Below are positions 8,524 to 17,104 of a DNA stretch of 64,000 bases, piece by piece. A model generated the notes under the pieces. The model was not told where the DNA came from and ran no database searches. It worked only from the letters and a program-made list of their open reading frames with translations. This DNA is from Clostridiaceae bacterium (GTDB lineage Bacteria > Bacillota > Clostridia > Lachnospirales > Lachnospiraceae): positions 1 to 64,000 of the forward strand of contig QXWR01000006.1 of the NCBI GenBank assembly GCA_009911065.1, given 5' to 3'. The translations under genes and the position numbers were made by a program. The number at the start of each line of letters is the position of its first letter. Within the stretch, counting starts at the first letter, position 1.

Positions 8524-9297
8524 ATGGCAATGGAGATTACAAACAATTACAGTAGCTATGCAGCGCAGGGCATGGCAGGCAACACAAAAAAGAAGGAAAC
8601 AGAAAAAACACAGGAAACGGCAGAAAGCAGTAAATCCAAGAATACAGCAGAGTACGCTAATGGACTGGCTAAACTTGTTCCAAGTGTAGATTTTAAGGTT
8701 GGAAATGTATGCTCATCAGCCAAAAGAGGCAAGTCACTGACCGTCAATCCCCAACTTTTGGAAAAAATGCAGAATGATCCCGAAAAAGCAAGGGATATGG
8801 AAGACATGATAAAAGGCGTTGAGTCTATGTCTAAATTGGCGGAAGGCATAGCGAAAGCCACTGGCTGGACCATAGTGTATCAGCACAGTTATATTGATGA
8901 GAACGGAAAATATCATTGCAGAATGCAAGGCAGAAACGATGGTATGTTGAAGTTGAGCGATAAGCTCCGGGAAGAACGGAAGAAAAATTCTGAGAAACTG
9001 CTTGAAAGGGCAAAAGAAAAGGCAGCGGAAAAGAAGGAAAAATTAGAGGAAACATTAGAAGAAAAGCAAGCGGCAGAAGCAGAGGAAGTAACTGCGGAAA
9101 AGACAGAGGGTGGATCAGCTTACAACAAGGCCGAACAGCTCATAAATGAAAAAATGGCTGCTTCTAAAGATGGCACGATTTATTTGAGTGACGCAGATAT
9201 GAAAACAATCATCAAGGCTTCCCAGGAAGAGGATGCAGGCAAAACCACTGTGAAAGATCAGCCGCAGATTGGCGCAAATTTGGATTTGAAGATATAA
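8524..9297 (+). CDS. DUF6033 family protein
   Basis: A 257-residue hydrophilic protein with a start-proximal MEITNNYSSYAAQG. The middle has VDFKVGNVCSSAKRGKSLTV and GWTIVYQHSYIDENGKYHCR. A long charged coiled-coil (EERKKNSEKLLERAKEKAAE) spans about residues 155-200. This fits DUF6033, a family common in Lachnospiraceae with no known function. A strong ribosome binding site (AAGGAGG) precedes it. The gene starts 23 bases after the IS end, so its native promoter may have been displaced by the insertion. Confidence 0.7.
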   Translation: MAMEITNNYSSYAAQGMAGNTKKKETEKTQETAESSKSKNTAEYANGLAKLVPSVDFKVGNVCSSAKRGKSLTVNPQLLEKMQNDPEKARDMEDMIKGVESMSKLAEGIAKATGWTIVYQHSYIDENGKYHCRMQGRNDGMLKLSDKLREERKKNSEKLLERAKEKAAEKKEKLEETLEEKQAAEAEEVTAEKTEGGSAYNKAEQLINEKMAASKDGTIYLSDADMKTIIKASQEEDAGKTTVKDQPQIGANLDLKI

Positions 9298-9311
9298 GAG
9301 GAGGCGAGGAT

Positions 9312-9857
9312 ATGAATATCAGCAGTAACAATCTGAGAGGGTTTTCGCAGTATTCCCTTTTGAATAAACTGTTTTCGCAGAAGAATGGAAATAAAACAAG
9401 TAAGTCTAACCAAATGGGTGCTGCTATTAGCGGAGGGGTAAAGCATAAGCACAGTAATTTATACTATGATGAGAACGGTATTCCCTGGATGTCAAAAGAG
9501 CAGGCGGACAGATGTATAACGGGAAGAAGCGATTGGAAAAAAATTGTGTCTGTGTCAGATGAAGTAAAGGCAGAACTGGCGGAGGTGGTAAAGCAGGATT
9601 TTATCAGCACCAATGGAAAGAGCATACCGGAAGGAACCAGGAGAAACGATGTCATCAATAAGTATTTAAACACTCTTCCTTCAAAACAGCGCAGTTCAGC
9701 TTCGTGGACATTGGACAGAATGGCAGGGGATTATGGCAGCCGTTTAGAGGCATTAGTAAAACAGAGCAATCCAGGCTGGAAACCGGGGGATGCCTTTGAC
9801 ACGAGCATTTTAGACCAGCTTGACGGGACACTCGGCGGGGTGGACTTCAGGGCATAA
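9312..9857 (+). CDS. Uncharacterised partner of the DUF6033 gene
   Basis: A 181-residue hydrophilic protein, 14 bases after the DUF6033 stop with its own GAGGAGG site, so clearly in the same operon. No signal peptide or membrane segment. YYDENGIPWMSKEQADRCI and WKPGDAFDTSILDQLDGTL are its most distinctive parts. It shares the MxISSN/MEITNN-like N terminus with its neighbour, which hints at a common targeting or partner signal. I do not recognise a characterised family. Confidence 0.7.
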   Translation: MNISSNNLRGFSQYSLLNKLFSQKNGNKTSKSNQMGAAISGGVKHKHSNLYYDENGIPWMSKEQADRCITGRSDWKKIVSVSDEVKAELAEVVKQDFISTNGKSIPEGTRRNDVINKYLNTLPSKQRSSASWTLDRMAGDYGSRLEALVKQSNPGWKPGDAFDTSILDQLDGTLGGVDFRA

Positions 9858-9879
9858 AATTGGAAATGGAGGATTTGAT

Positions 9880-10875
9880 ATGTCATATATATACCTGCCG
9901 AAGCAAAAATGTTACAGTGAGAACACAGTTACATCCTATAAATATGCTTTCAATCTATTTTTTGACTTCCTAAACAGCAGGAAAGGTATAGGCATGGCAA
10001 AAATAACAATGGACTGTTTCAGCGGTGAATCTGTTTCTGAATTCATGGAATGGCTCTCCAGAGAGCGAAACAACAGCGCCTCCACCTGCAACCAGCGGAT
10101 GATGGCCTTACGGTCGTTCGCCAAATACAATGGGACAAAAGATTTTTTCCAGTTCTCACTTTATGCGGAAATAAAATCGATCCCCGCAAAGAAAAGCAGT
10201 CCCAAAACAGTTGAGTTTTTGAGCGAATCCGCGCTTGAAATACTATTAACGCGGCCAAATGCCCAAAAAATCTCTGAAATGCGCAATCAGTTTTTTATGA
10301 TTCTAATGTACGATACCGCAGCCAGATGTCAGGAAATACTTGACATACGCATAAAGGATATCTGTTTCAATGAGAAAACACCCTATTTATATCTGACCGG
10401 CAAAGGCAATAAAACCAGGTCAGTGCCTATGATGGATGCTACCTACCGGCACCTTTTGAAATATCTGGAGAAGTTTCATCCTGACTACAAAAAGAATACC
10501 GATGAATTCTTATTTTATATCACTACGCATGGCATCCGCCACCAGATGTTGCAGGACACGGTAGAAGTGTTTATGAAAAGGTACGGGAAAGAGGCAAAGC
10601 CTATCTGCCCTGATCTGCCGGATAAAGTACATCCTCACCAGCTCCGGCATACACGCGCAATCCATCTGTATCGGGGCGGGATGCCATTGAGCATACTGAG
10701 CGAATTTTTGGGGCACTGCTCAGAGGAAACCACACGCATTTATGCATACGCCGACACAGAAATGAAACGGGAGGCAATCAATAAGGCAAATGCAGATATA
10801 GCCATGCCAGAAGAAAAACCGATCTGGGACGAAACCGACGAGGAAACACTTCGTAAATTGGCTGGTTTGAGATGA
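9880..10875 (+). CDS. Tyrosine recombinase/integrase
   Basis: A 331-residue integrase. An N-terminal SAM-like core-binding domain (SENTVTSYKYAFNLFFDFL) is followed by the catalytic domain. It has the first Arg in TAARCQEILDIR, the Lys-bearing TGKGNKTRSVPM, HQLRHTRAIHLY, the LGH motif and the nucleophile in TRIYAYAD. All key residues are present, so it could be active. It resembles the middle member of the tandem three-integrase units of Clostridia. The stop is immediately next to the truncated end of a second, convergent integrase. Confidence 0.9.
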   Translation: MSYIYLPKQKCYSENTVTSYKYAFNLFFDFLNSRKGIGMAKITMDCFSGESVSEFMEWLSRERNNSASTCNQRMMALRSFAKYNGTKDFFQFSLYAEIKSIPAKKSSPKTVEFLSESALEILLTRPNAQKISEMRNQFFMILMYDTAARCQEILDIRIKDICFNEKTPYLYLTGKGNKTRSVPMMDATYRHLLKYLEKFHPDYKKNTDEFLFYITTHGIRHQMLQDTVEVFMKRYGKEAKPICPDLPDKVHPHQLRHTRAIHLYRGGMPLSILSEFLGHCSEETTRIYAYADTEMKREAINKANADIAMPEEKPIWDETDEETLRKLAGLR

Positions 10876-12016
10876 CCTAGAGATTTCGGGGCAGTATGGC
10901 CGAGAGTTTCGCTGATCACAGGACGCGCAATGCCGTTCCCCGCAAGGGCTGATGCCACATGATGACGGAACAGGTGCGTTCCCTGCCGTTCCCCTTCTCC
11001 CTGCCTGACACCCGCAGCCCTGTAAACTTTTGAAACAGCTTCCCAGACCGATCCCCGTGACAGTGGGCCGTAGGGCTTTGCCCTGCATAGAAAAATATAT
11101 GCTTCCTCCGATAAAGGGCGTTCCATGGTAACATAATCGTATATAGCGTTGCCAACTGCTGCAGGCATTGGAAGTGTCAGTCTGACTCCGGTTTTCTGCT
11201 GTATGATATATATTTCTTTTTTTCCCAGTCAATGTCTGAACGTTTCATGGATAAGAGGTCACAGCCCCTGATCCCTGTGAAAAAAAGCAGTGTTCCAATA
11301 GCCCTGTCCCTCATGCAGAGGCCGGAATCCGGGCAGCTAAGTGCGTTGCGGATTGCATCGGCTTCCTCTGGTTTAAGGTATGGGATGTTTCTCCTGCGCT
11401 GGCGGATTACGGGGATATATGCAAGGATCTGTCTTGCGGCTTCTGTGTGGACGCCAAGGTCTGATTTAAACACCGCAGCAAGCGTATCCCGACATCCGCC
11501 ACTCAGAGGACGGCGGCCACCCTCACGAATAAAATAAGAAATGACATCATCCTCGGTTATATCATTTAAAGCTGCTCTGCCACGCTTCTGCATGGCTAGG
11601 AGAAAACTGGATGCGCTAAAGGAAGTTTTATAAATCGTAGTATCTTTCAATCCCCGCTTTTCCCCAGTATCTTTATAAATATCTACCACTTCACGGAATA
11701 CAGGATTAAGCTGACAGTAAGATCTCCGCCTTGCTGATGTTCCGGCATATACACCGGAAGGATACTTCCCATAAAGGTCAAAATTTTCAAGGGTTTTGTA
11801 TACCCGGCGATAGGTTGTCTGCATCTCCCGGGATTTTGTCCGGCTTATCCGTATGCGATAGGCATCCCCGTAAGATTGGATATCTTCCCTGTTCTGGTTA
11901 CGAATCAACCAGTTGATTTCCGTTTCCAGCCTTTCAACATAAGATTTGGAGTATCCACTGGTTTTTAGTTTCTGAATCAAGTCAGCATAAATATCATTAG
12001 TTTTATTGAATTTCAT
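10876..12016 (-). pseudogene. Second tyrosine recombinase, frameshifted and 3'-truncated
   Basis: Minus-strand frames 12016-11177 (starting MKFNKTNDIYADLIQKLKTS) and 11168-10876 form one integrase. They are separated by a -1 shift in a run of seven A (T at 11217-11223 on the plus strand); one more A would restore the frame. The catalytic Arg (FFTGIRGCDLL), THLFRHHVAS and LGHTAPKS are present. Homology stops right after LGHTAPKS, at the stop codon of the convergent integrase, so the tyrosine nucleophile is lost. Gene dead twice over, unless the homopolymer shift is a sequencing error. Confidence 0.82.
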
Positions 12017-12070
12017 TAGCTGATCACCTCCTGCATCCTATGGTAATAGATCTGGAAGATGTACAAAATA

Positions 12071-12134
12071 AAATCCAAACTTTTTATACGGCAAAAGCTG
12101 AATTTATCGGCTTTCCCGTAAAAAGTTTGGATTT
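12071..12134. repeat. Strong hairpin upstream of the broken integrase
   Basis: AAATCCAAACTTTTTATACGG (12071-12091) pairs with CCGTAAAAAGTTTGGATTT (12116-12134) over 19 bp with a two-base bulge. Inside is a further AAAGC/GGCTTT stem. The right-arm motif AAGTTTGGATT recurs at 12140-12150. Possibly an attachment or end structure of the integrase unit, or an RNA hairpin. Confidence 0.6.
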
Positions 12135-12152
12135 CTCCTAAGTTTGGATTCG

Positions 12153-12289
12153 TGGAAATGTGTATAACTGGCTTGTTTATGGAACTGTGGGTAACTCTGT
12201 TTGCAGGACGTGGGAAAGCTGCCCTTTGCTTTTCCATGTACTGTGAATAGAGTTATCCACGGTGGAATAGCCAGTTATGCATATTTCCA
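12153..12289 (+). other. 137-nt imperfect palindrome, candidate structured RNA or recombination site
   Basis: The two arms (12153-12219 and 12228-12289) pair almost along their whole length around a loop of eight bases. Outer segment TGGAAATGTGTATAACTGGC pairs with the complement at 12270-12289; inner segments GTGGGTAACTCT and GGAAAGC pair likewise. Many mismatches are G-U compatible when read as plus-strand RNA. It contains DnaA-box-like TTATCCACG (12253). It lies 110 bases before the response-regulator gene. Confidence 0.6.
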
Positions 12290-12398
12290 CAATGCAATTT
12301 TAGGTACTTGTCATTGCCCAAATCTCCACATATAATTGTAATGTGGCTGCAATCTCGGCATATGGATGTGTAATTTAATGAACGGAGGAACGTCAATA

Positions 12399-13091
12399 AT
12401 GAACAGGATTTTGATTATAGATGATGATAAGGAGCTTTGTGTACTAATCAAGCAGAGTGTTTTACAGGAAAGCATAGAAGCCGACTGCTGTTATTCCGGA
12501 AAATCCGGTCTACTGCAACTGAAGGAAAAAGAATACCAGCTTGTCATATTGGATGTCATGATGCCTGGCTTTGACGGCTTTGAAACTTTGGAGCAGATCA
12601 GAAAAGAAAGTACCCTGCCAATCCTGATGTTTACATCAAAAAATGATAGTGCTTCAAAAGTGCGTGGTTTACGGGCGGGGGCTGATGACTATCTAACAAA
12701 ACCTTTTGACATGGACGAGCTGATTGCCCGCATTCTATCATTGATTAGACGCTATACTCGCTTTAACCCAAAAGACGGACAGTTACAGACATTTGAATTT
12801 GACGGGCTGGTTATTGACTTTAATAACCGTTCTATCCATGCGGTAAATGGTGATTATGAACTGCCGCCGAAAGAATTTGATTTACTATTACTTCTTGCAA
12901 AAAATCAGGGAAAGATACTGACAAAGCAGCAAATTTATGAAAATGTATGGGGAGAAGATTATGTCTATGATGACAGCAATATTATGGCAATTATCAGCCG
13001 TCTGCGGAGAAAGATAGAAGAGAATCCGGGCAATCCACGGTATATACAGACAGTGAAAGGGATTGGCTATCGTTTCAATAGGGAGGTGTGA
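12399..13091 (+). CDS. OmpR/PhoB-family response regulator
   Basis: A 230-residue regulator. The receiver domain has the acidic cluster IIDDD, the phosphorylated Asp52 in LVILDVMMPGFDG, and the conserved Lys in DYLTKPFDMDELIAR. The C-terminal winged helix (LPPKEFDLLLLLAKNQGKILT, then NIMAIISRLRRKIEENPG and VKGIGYRF) binds DNA. The start at 12399 follows GGAGGAA. It is coupled to the sensor kinase that follows. It is the natural candidate to bind the four direct repeats in front of the ABC exporter at 14099. Confidence 0.93.
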   Translation: MNRILIIDDDKELCVLIKQSVLQESIEADCCYSGKSGLLQLKEKEYQLVILDVMMPGFDGFETLEQIRKESTLPILMFTSKNDSASKVRGLRAGADDYLTKPFDMDELIARILSLIRRYTRFNPKDGQLQTFEFDGLVIDFNNRSIHAVNGDYELPPKEFDLLLLLAKNQGKILTKQQIYENVWGEDYVYDDSNIMAIISRLRRKIEENPGNPRYIQTVKGIGYRFNREV

Positions 13092-13094
13092 ATA

Positions 13095-14018
13095 TTGTAT
13101 ACAGAAGTAGTTACAATAGTTGCACTGGGTGTTGCATTTGCTTCGGTTTGCGGGGCTGTTTTTATAGTCCGGCGTGTGAAAAAACAGCTATTAGAAATGT
13201 CTGACGCTTTGGAAGATGTAAAAAATGGAAATGGAAACAGGCGTATCTTATCGGAAACACATGAACTTGTGGCTCCACTTGCTTATGCAATCAACGATAT
13301 TATCCTGTCCTACGAGAACAGGCTTTCTGTCTATCGTCAAACAGAAGAAACCAACAGGCAGCTTATGACGAGCCTTTCCCATGATGTAAGGACACCACTC
13401 ACCACACTGATTGGATATTTGGACGCTGCACATAAAGGGATTGTTGATGGAAAAGAACGTGACGATTATATAGAAACAGCCCGCCGGAAAGCCCACGATT
13501 TAAAAGAATATATAGATGTGCTTTTTGACTGGTTCAAACTGGGTTCAAATGAATTTTCGATGAATATATCTATTGTTGATTTAACGGAACTGACACGGAA
13601 CATACTGATTGATTGGATACCGATATTTGAAGATACACAGATAGATTTCACAGTGGACATTCCAGAGCAGCCGTTCCAGGTGCAGGTTGACCCGGACGGA
13701 TATATGCGGATATTAAACAATCTGATACAGAATGTAATTTCCCACAGCCATGCGGATAAAATAAAAATAGCCTTATCACAGCAGGGGAGAAATGTAAAAA
13801 TCCTTTTGTCTGATAACGGCGTGGGGATTGATAAGGAGGATTTAAAGCATATTTTTGAGCGGCTTTATAAATGCGATAAAGGGCGGTCTGAAAAAGGCAG
13901 CGGGCTTGGTCTGTCTATCGTACATCAGCTTGTAGCCAAATTGAATGGAACAATAACAGTGGAAAGCACATCGGGAGAGGGAACCGTTTTTATCCTGCTT
14001 TTCCCACTTGCAGAATGA
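13095..14018 (+). CDS. Sensor histidine kinase
   Basis: A 307-residue kinase with one clear N-terminal membrane helix (VVTIVALGVAFASVCGAVF), a HAMP-like linker and a HisKA domain with His96 in SLSHDVRTPLTTLIGYL. The HATPase domain has N (NLIQNVISHS), G1 (SDNGVGID) and G2 (GSGLGLSIV) boxes. No extracytoplasmic sensor domain is visible, as in kinases that sense through an ABC transporter or within the membrane. The start is TTG at 13095 after GGGAGGTG, three bases past the regulator stop. Confidence 0.9.
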   Translation: MYTEVVTIVALGVAFASVCGAVFIVRRVKKQLLEMSDALEDVKNGNGNRRILSETHELVAPLAYAINDIILSYENRLSVYRQTEETNRQLMTSLSHDVRTPLTTLIGYLDAAHKGIVDGKERDDYIETARRKAHDLKEYIDVLFDWFKLGSNEFSMNISIVDLTELTRNILIDWIPIFEDTQIDFTVDIPEQPFQVQVDPDGYMRILNNLIQNVISHSHADKIKIALSQQGRNVKILLSDNGVGIDKEDLKHIFERLYKCDKGRSEKGSGLGLSIVHQLVAKLNGTITVESTSGEGTVFILLFPLAE

Positions 14019-14047
14019 ATCAGCACTGTTTTTGATGGTGGCAATAG

Positions 14048-14070
14048 AATCTCCGTCCTGCGGGGATTTT
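14048..14070 (+). terminator. Possible weak terminator after the kinase
   Basis: AATCTCC (14048-14054) pairs with GGGGATT (14062-14068), loop GTCCTGC, followed by TTATT. Short stem and interrupted T-tract, so attenuation rather than full termination is possible. Confidence 0.4.
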
Positions 14071-14098
14071 ATTGTTTGCAGAGATTTGCTTTTTTAAA

Positions 14099-14153
14099 TG
14101 CAAGGTTAATGCAAGGTTCGTGCAAGGTTAATGCAAGGTTGGCGTGATAGAAT
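14099..14153 (+). promoter_or_regulatory. Activator-type promoter with four 11-bp repeats
   Basis: TGCAAGGTT occurs at 14099, 14110, 14121 and 14132, exactly one helical turn apart, ending just before an extended -10 (TGATAGAAT, 14145-14153). The -35 region is inside the repeats and has no TTGACA-like sequence, so the promoter should need an activator, most likely the response regulator encoded just upstream. Confidence 0.8.
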
Positions 14154-14180
14154 AGCAGACATGAATAAGGAGGTTTCGTA

Positions 14181-15104
14181 ATGAGCAAATATGTAATTGA
14201 AACAAAAAATCTTACAAAACAATATGGAACACAGAAAAGTGTTGCCAATCTGAATATCCATGTTCAGAAAGGGCGTATCTATGGTCTGCTTGGAAGAAAC
14301 GGCTCTGGAAAGACAACAACAATGAAAATGCTGCTCGGACTGACACAGCCTACTTCTGGGGAAGTGGCGATATGGGGCAAACCTTTAGCGGCAAACGAAA
14401 AGAAACTTCTGCCTCGTATTGGTAGTCTAATTGAATCCCCCGGTTTTTATCCTAATCTGACCGCTACAGAAAATCTGCGGATTTTTGCTACTTTGCGTGG
14501 GGTGCCGAACCGCAATGCGATTAAGAACGCACTTGATTTGGTTGGTCTGCCCTACAAGGACAAGAAGCTTTTTTCACAGTATTCGCTTGGTATGAAGCAA
14601 CGGCTGGCAATTGCTCTTGCCATTATGCATGACCCGGAACTTTTGATTTTGGACGAACCGATTAATGGTCTTGACCCAATCGGAATCGCAGAAGTCCGTT
14701 CCTTTATCCGTGACCTCTGCAATGAGCGTGGAAAAACAATTTTGATTTCCAGCCATATCCTTTCTGAAATTGCATTATTGGCTGATGATATAGGCATTAT
14801 TGACCACGGCGCATTGCTGGAAGAAGAAAGTCTTGCAGAACTGGAAGCAAAGAGCAGCAAACATATCCGATTTGTTGTTTCTGATACGGCACAAGCAGCA
14901 AGAATTTTAGAGCGTATCTTCCATGAAAGCCAGTTTACCATACAGGATGACCACAATATACAGGTGCATAACCTTGATTTACCAATAGGAAAAATTGTTA
15001 CTGCTTTTGTAGAAAATGGCTTGGAAGTATCGGAAGCCCATACTTGTGAAGAAAGCCTTGAAGATTACTTCAAACGTGTAACAGGGGGTGAGGGGATTGC
15101 TTAA
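14181..15104 (+). CDS. ABC transporter ATPase, lantibiotic/bacitracin-resistance type
   Basis: A 307-residue ATPase with Walker A at GRNGSGKTT (residues 38-46), the signature SLGMKQRLAIALAI, Walker B LLILDEP and the H-loop SSHILSE. The C-terminal extension of about 80 residues is usual for BcrA/LanF-type exporters that remove peptide antibiotics from the membrane. Together with two permeases and YxeA, under a two-component system, it suggests a peptide-antibiotic self-protection or resistance module. It follows AAGGAGG and the repeat promoter at 14099. Confidence 0.9.
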   Translation: MSKYVIETKNLTKQYGTQKSVANLNIHVQKGRIYGLLGRNGSGKTTTMKMLLGLTQPTSGEVAIWGKPLAANEKKLLPRIGSLIESPGFYPNLTATENLRIFATLRGVPNRNAIKNALDLVGLPYKDKKLFSQYSLGMKQRLAIALAIMHDPELLILDEPINGLDPIGIAEVRSFIRDLCNERGKTILISSHILSEIALLADDIGIIDHGALLEEESLAELEAKSSKHIRFVVSDTAQAARILERIFHESQFTIQDDHNIQVHNLDLPIGKIVTAFVENGLEVSEAHTCEESLEDYFKRVTGGEGIA

Positions 15105-15885
15105 ACTTGTTATTTGTGAGTTTTCAAAATTAAAGCGGAAAAAATTTATATGGCTGGTGGTTTTTTCAGCGTTTTTATTTCCCATTCCACTGACAGCATT
15201 AATGACAATGCCGCAGACAGCAGGGCAATATGACAGCAAAATAAGTATTTTTAATGATTATTTTCAATCGGTTATGGGATATGGGGTAGAACTGCTTTTG
15301 CCATGCATGATCGGGGTGATTGCAGCTATGCTCTTTTTTATGGAACGGGATAATGATACATTTAAAAACCTGCGTACAATTCCGATCACAAGCACACAAA
15401 TGATTTTGGCAAAAATAATTGTCTTGTTTCTTTTTGGGATTATTTTTAGTCTGACATCGGCTCTTATAACTATCCTGTGTGGCGGGGTGATTGCAGAAGT
15501 AAACAGTATTGCTTATAGATTATTTTTTGCGCTGGAAATGGGGATTTTTATTACAGCCGGGACGTTGCCATTAGTTGTCCTTGTGGTTTTCTTTAGTAAA
15601 AACTATGTATTTTCTGTTTTATTATGTGTTTTTTACAGTGTTCTAAGTATGACAGCCGAATCTTCTTTCGGTGCGCTGCCTAAACTGATGTGCTGGCTGA
15701 TGCCAATTCCACTTACAACCCTATGGAGTGCGGGAAATTTAACCGCACATGGTACTATGGACGGTGTAGGGATGTTGGAAAATTTAATTCCGACTACATT
15801 TCAGGCAGTCATTATTTTAGCCGTTATTGCTTTGTTTTCTGTTATATTGATTGATTATATGTATAAAAAGAGAGGGGATGAATGA
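15088..15885 (+). CDS. ABC permease, LanE/LanG-like, first subunit
   Basis: A 265-residue membrane protein with six predicted helices, starting LLKLVICEFSKLKRKKFIWL. This basic amphipathic start with a KLKRKK patch is typical of lantibiotic-immunity permeases (ABC-2 type). The GTG at 15088 overlaps the ATPase gene by 17 bases; a TTG at 15097 is the alternative. MLFFMERDNDTFKNLRTIPIT is the conserved loop of the family. It should pair with the next gene to form the channel of the exporter. Confidence 0.85.
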   Translation: MRGLLKLVICEFSKLKRKKFIWLVVFSAFLFPIPLTALMTMPQTAGQYDSKISIFNDYFQSVMGYGVELLLPCMIGVIAAMLFFMERDNDTFKNLRTIPITSTQMILAKIIVLFLFGIIFSLTSALITILCGGVIAEVNSIAYRLFFALEMGIFITAGTLPLVVLVVFFSKNYVFSVLLCVFYSVLSMTAESSFGALPKLMCWLMPIPLTTLWSAGNLTAHGTMDGVGMLENLIPTTFQAVIILAVIALFSVILIDYMYKKRGDE

Positions 15886-15886
15886 T

Positions 15887-16666
15887 ATGCTTCGCATGGT
15901 TAAGACTGAAATATGGAAGTTAAAGCGGTATCATATGATATGGGCAGGTGTTTTTCTGATGCTGCTCTCTGTCCTCTTAACGCTTTTTTCCACAACCGCA
16001 TTGGATGGAACAGTTTGGACATTCTCTTTTTTTGCGGAGCAGGTAATCAAAAATAATGTTACTATGATTTTTCCCATGTGTATTGCTTTGATTGCCGGAT
16101 ATATTATAGCAAGGGAAGGAAAAGACGATACGCTGAAAAGCATTTTGACGATACCTGTTTCGTATAGTAACTTATTGTGGGGAAAGCTGCTTGTATGTGC
16201 ATTGCTTTCTTTGTTTTTGGGACTGGTAAGTGCGGTATTTACGGTAATCGCTGATCTGATGATGGGATTTCCGGGAATTTCTGTAACATCAGTAATGCAG
16301 ACATTTATCCAAATTATTCTTAACTGTCTGTTTTTGTATATTGCGGTCATGCCTGTTATTGCATTCGCTGCCCGCATACCAAACGGACACATGATTGGAA
16401 CAATTATTGCTTTTGTTTATGGGTATGGCGGTATGTTTGCCTCTGGAAATGATACGTTAGCCAATATTTATCCCGTTACTGCAAGTTTGGGTTTAATCAG
16501 TTACCGAAGTTATGATTCTGCTGTACATTGGAATGTATTCTTCTGTCTGTTTAGTATGATTGCGGCATTGATAGTTTCTGCTGTTTTTATATTTACTGCA
16601 AAAGGAAATGTACCTGTTAAAAAAACAAAGAAACATAAAAAGGCAGTAGTTAAAAAAGGTTGGTAA
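15887..16666 (+). CDS. ABC permease, LanE/LanG-like, second subunit
   Basis: A 259-residue membrane protein with six helices, similar in layout to the preceding one: MLRMVKTEIWKLKRYHMIWAG start, REGKDDTLKSILTIPVSYSN loop. The start at 15887 follows GAGGGG and lies one base past the previous stop, so translation is coupled. The C terminus is strongly basic (KKTKKHKKAVVKK). It forms the heteromeric transmembrane part of the exporter. Confidence 0.87.
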   Translation: MLRMVKTEIWKLKRYHMIWAGVFLMLLSVLLTLFSTTALDGTVWTFSFFAEQVIKNNVTMIFPMCIALIAGYIIAREGKDDTLKSILTIPVSYSNLLWGKLLVCALLSLFLGLVSAVFTVIADLMMGFPGISVTSVMQTFIQIILNCLFLYIAVMPVIAFAARIPNGHMIGTIIAFVYGYGGMFASGNDTLANIYPVTASLGLISYRSYDSAVHWNVFFCLFSMIAALIVSAVFIFTAKGNVPVKKTKKHKKAVVKKGW

Positions 16667-16681
16667 ATGGAGGATATAGAA

Positions 16682-17065
16682 ATGAAAAAGAAAATGATTG
16701 CAGGGCTTTCAGTAGTCGCAGTAATGATAGCGGGCCTTATCTGCTTTTGCATATGGTTTCTTTCGGGAACTGGCAGCACATACTATTATTCACAAATTGA
16801 TAACACCAAAATAGAACAGGTCGAATCAAAAGGCGGTGTAATTAACTTTAGCGGAAGTATGGATTATTCATACACCTTATTTTCTTACAACGAGAATGGA
16901 AAGGGAAAAGATATTACATTTGGAACATCAAAAGAATTGAAAGAGGGAGCTTTTATCCGTTTAACAGTAATGCCAATCCGTGGCGTTCTTGAATGGAAAG
17001 AGGTACAATATGATGAACTTCCTGCTTCTGTGCAGAGCAATTATGCGGCACCGGCAAATGAGTAA
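16682..17065 (+). CDS. YxeA family protein
   Basis: A 127-residue protein with an N-terminal signal/anchor helix (KKMIAGLSVVAVMIAGLICFCIW) and an outside domain with the YxeA (DUF1093) pattern: YYYSQIDNTKIEQ, then YSYTLFSYNENGKGKDITFG, and a final LKEGAFIRLTVMPIRGV with EWKEVQYDELP. YxeA proteins commonly follow bacitracin-type ABC genes; their exact role is unknown. I chose 16682, which follows GGAGG; an in-frame ATG at 16667 precedes that site. Confidence 0.85.
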   Translation: MKKKMIAGLSVVAVMIAGLICFCIWFLSGTGSTYYYSQIDNTKIEQVESKGGVINFSGSMDYSYTLFSYNENGKGKDITFGTSKELKEGAFIRLTVMPIRGVLEWKEVQYDELPASVQSNYAAPANE

Positions 17066-17104
17066 GGTTAATTGTCTTTAGATAAATAAAATAACTGATT
17101 TGAA

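Noticed and set aside
12150-12300. Replication origin
   Set aside because: Only one or two weak DnaA-box-like sites and no replication gene nearby; the hairpin is better explained as a recombination or RNA structure.
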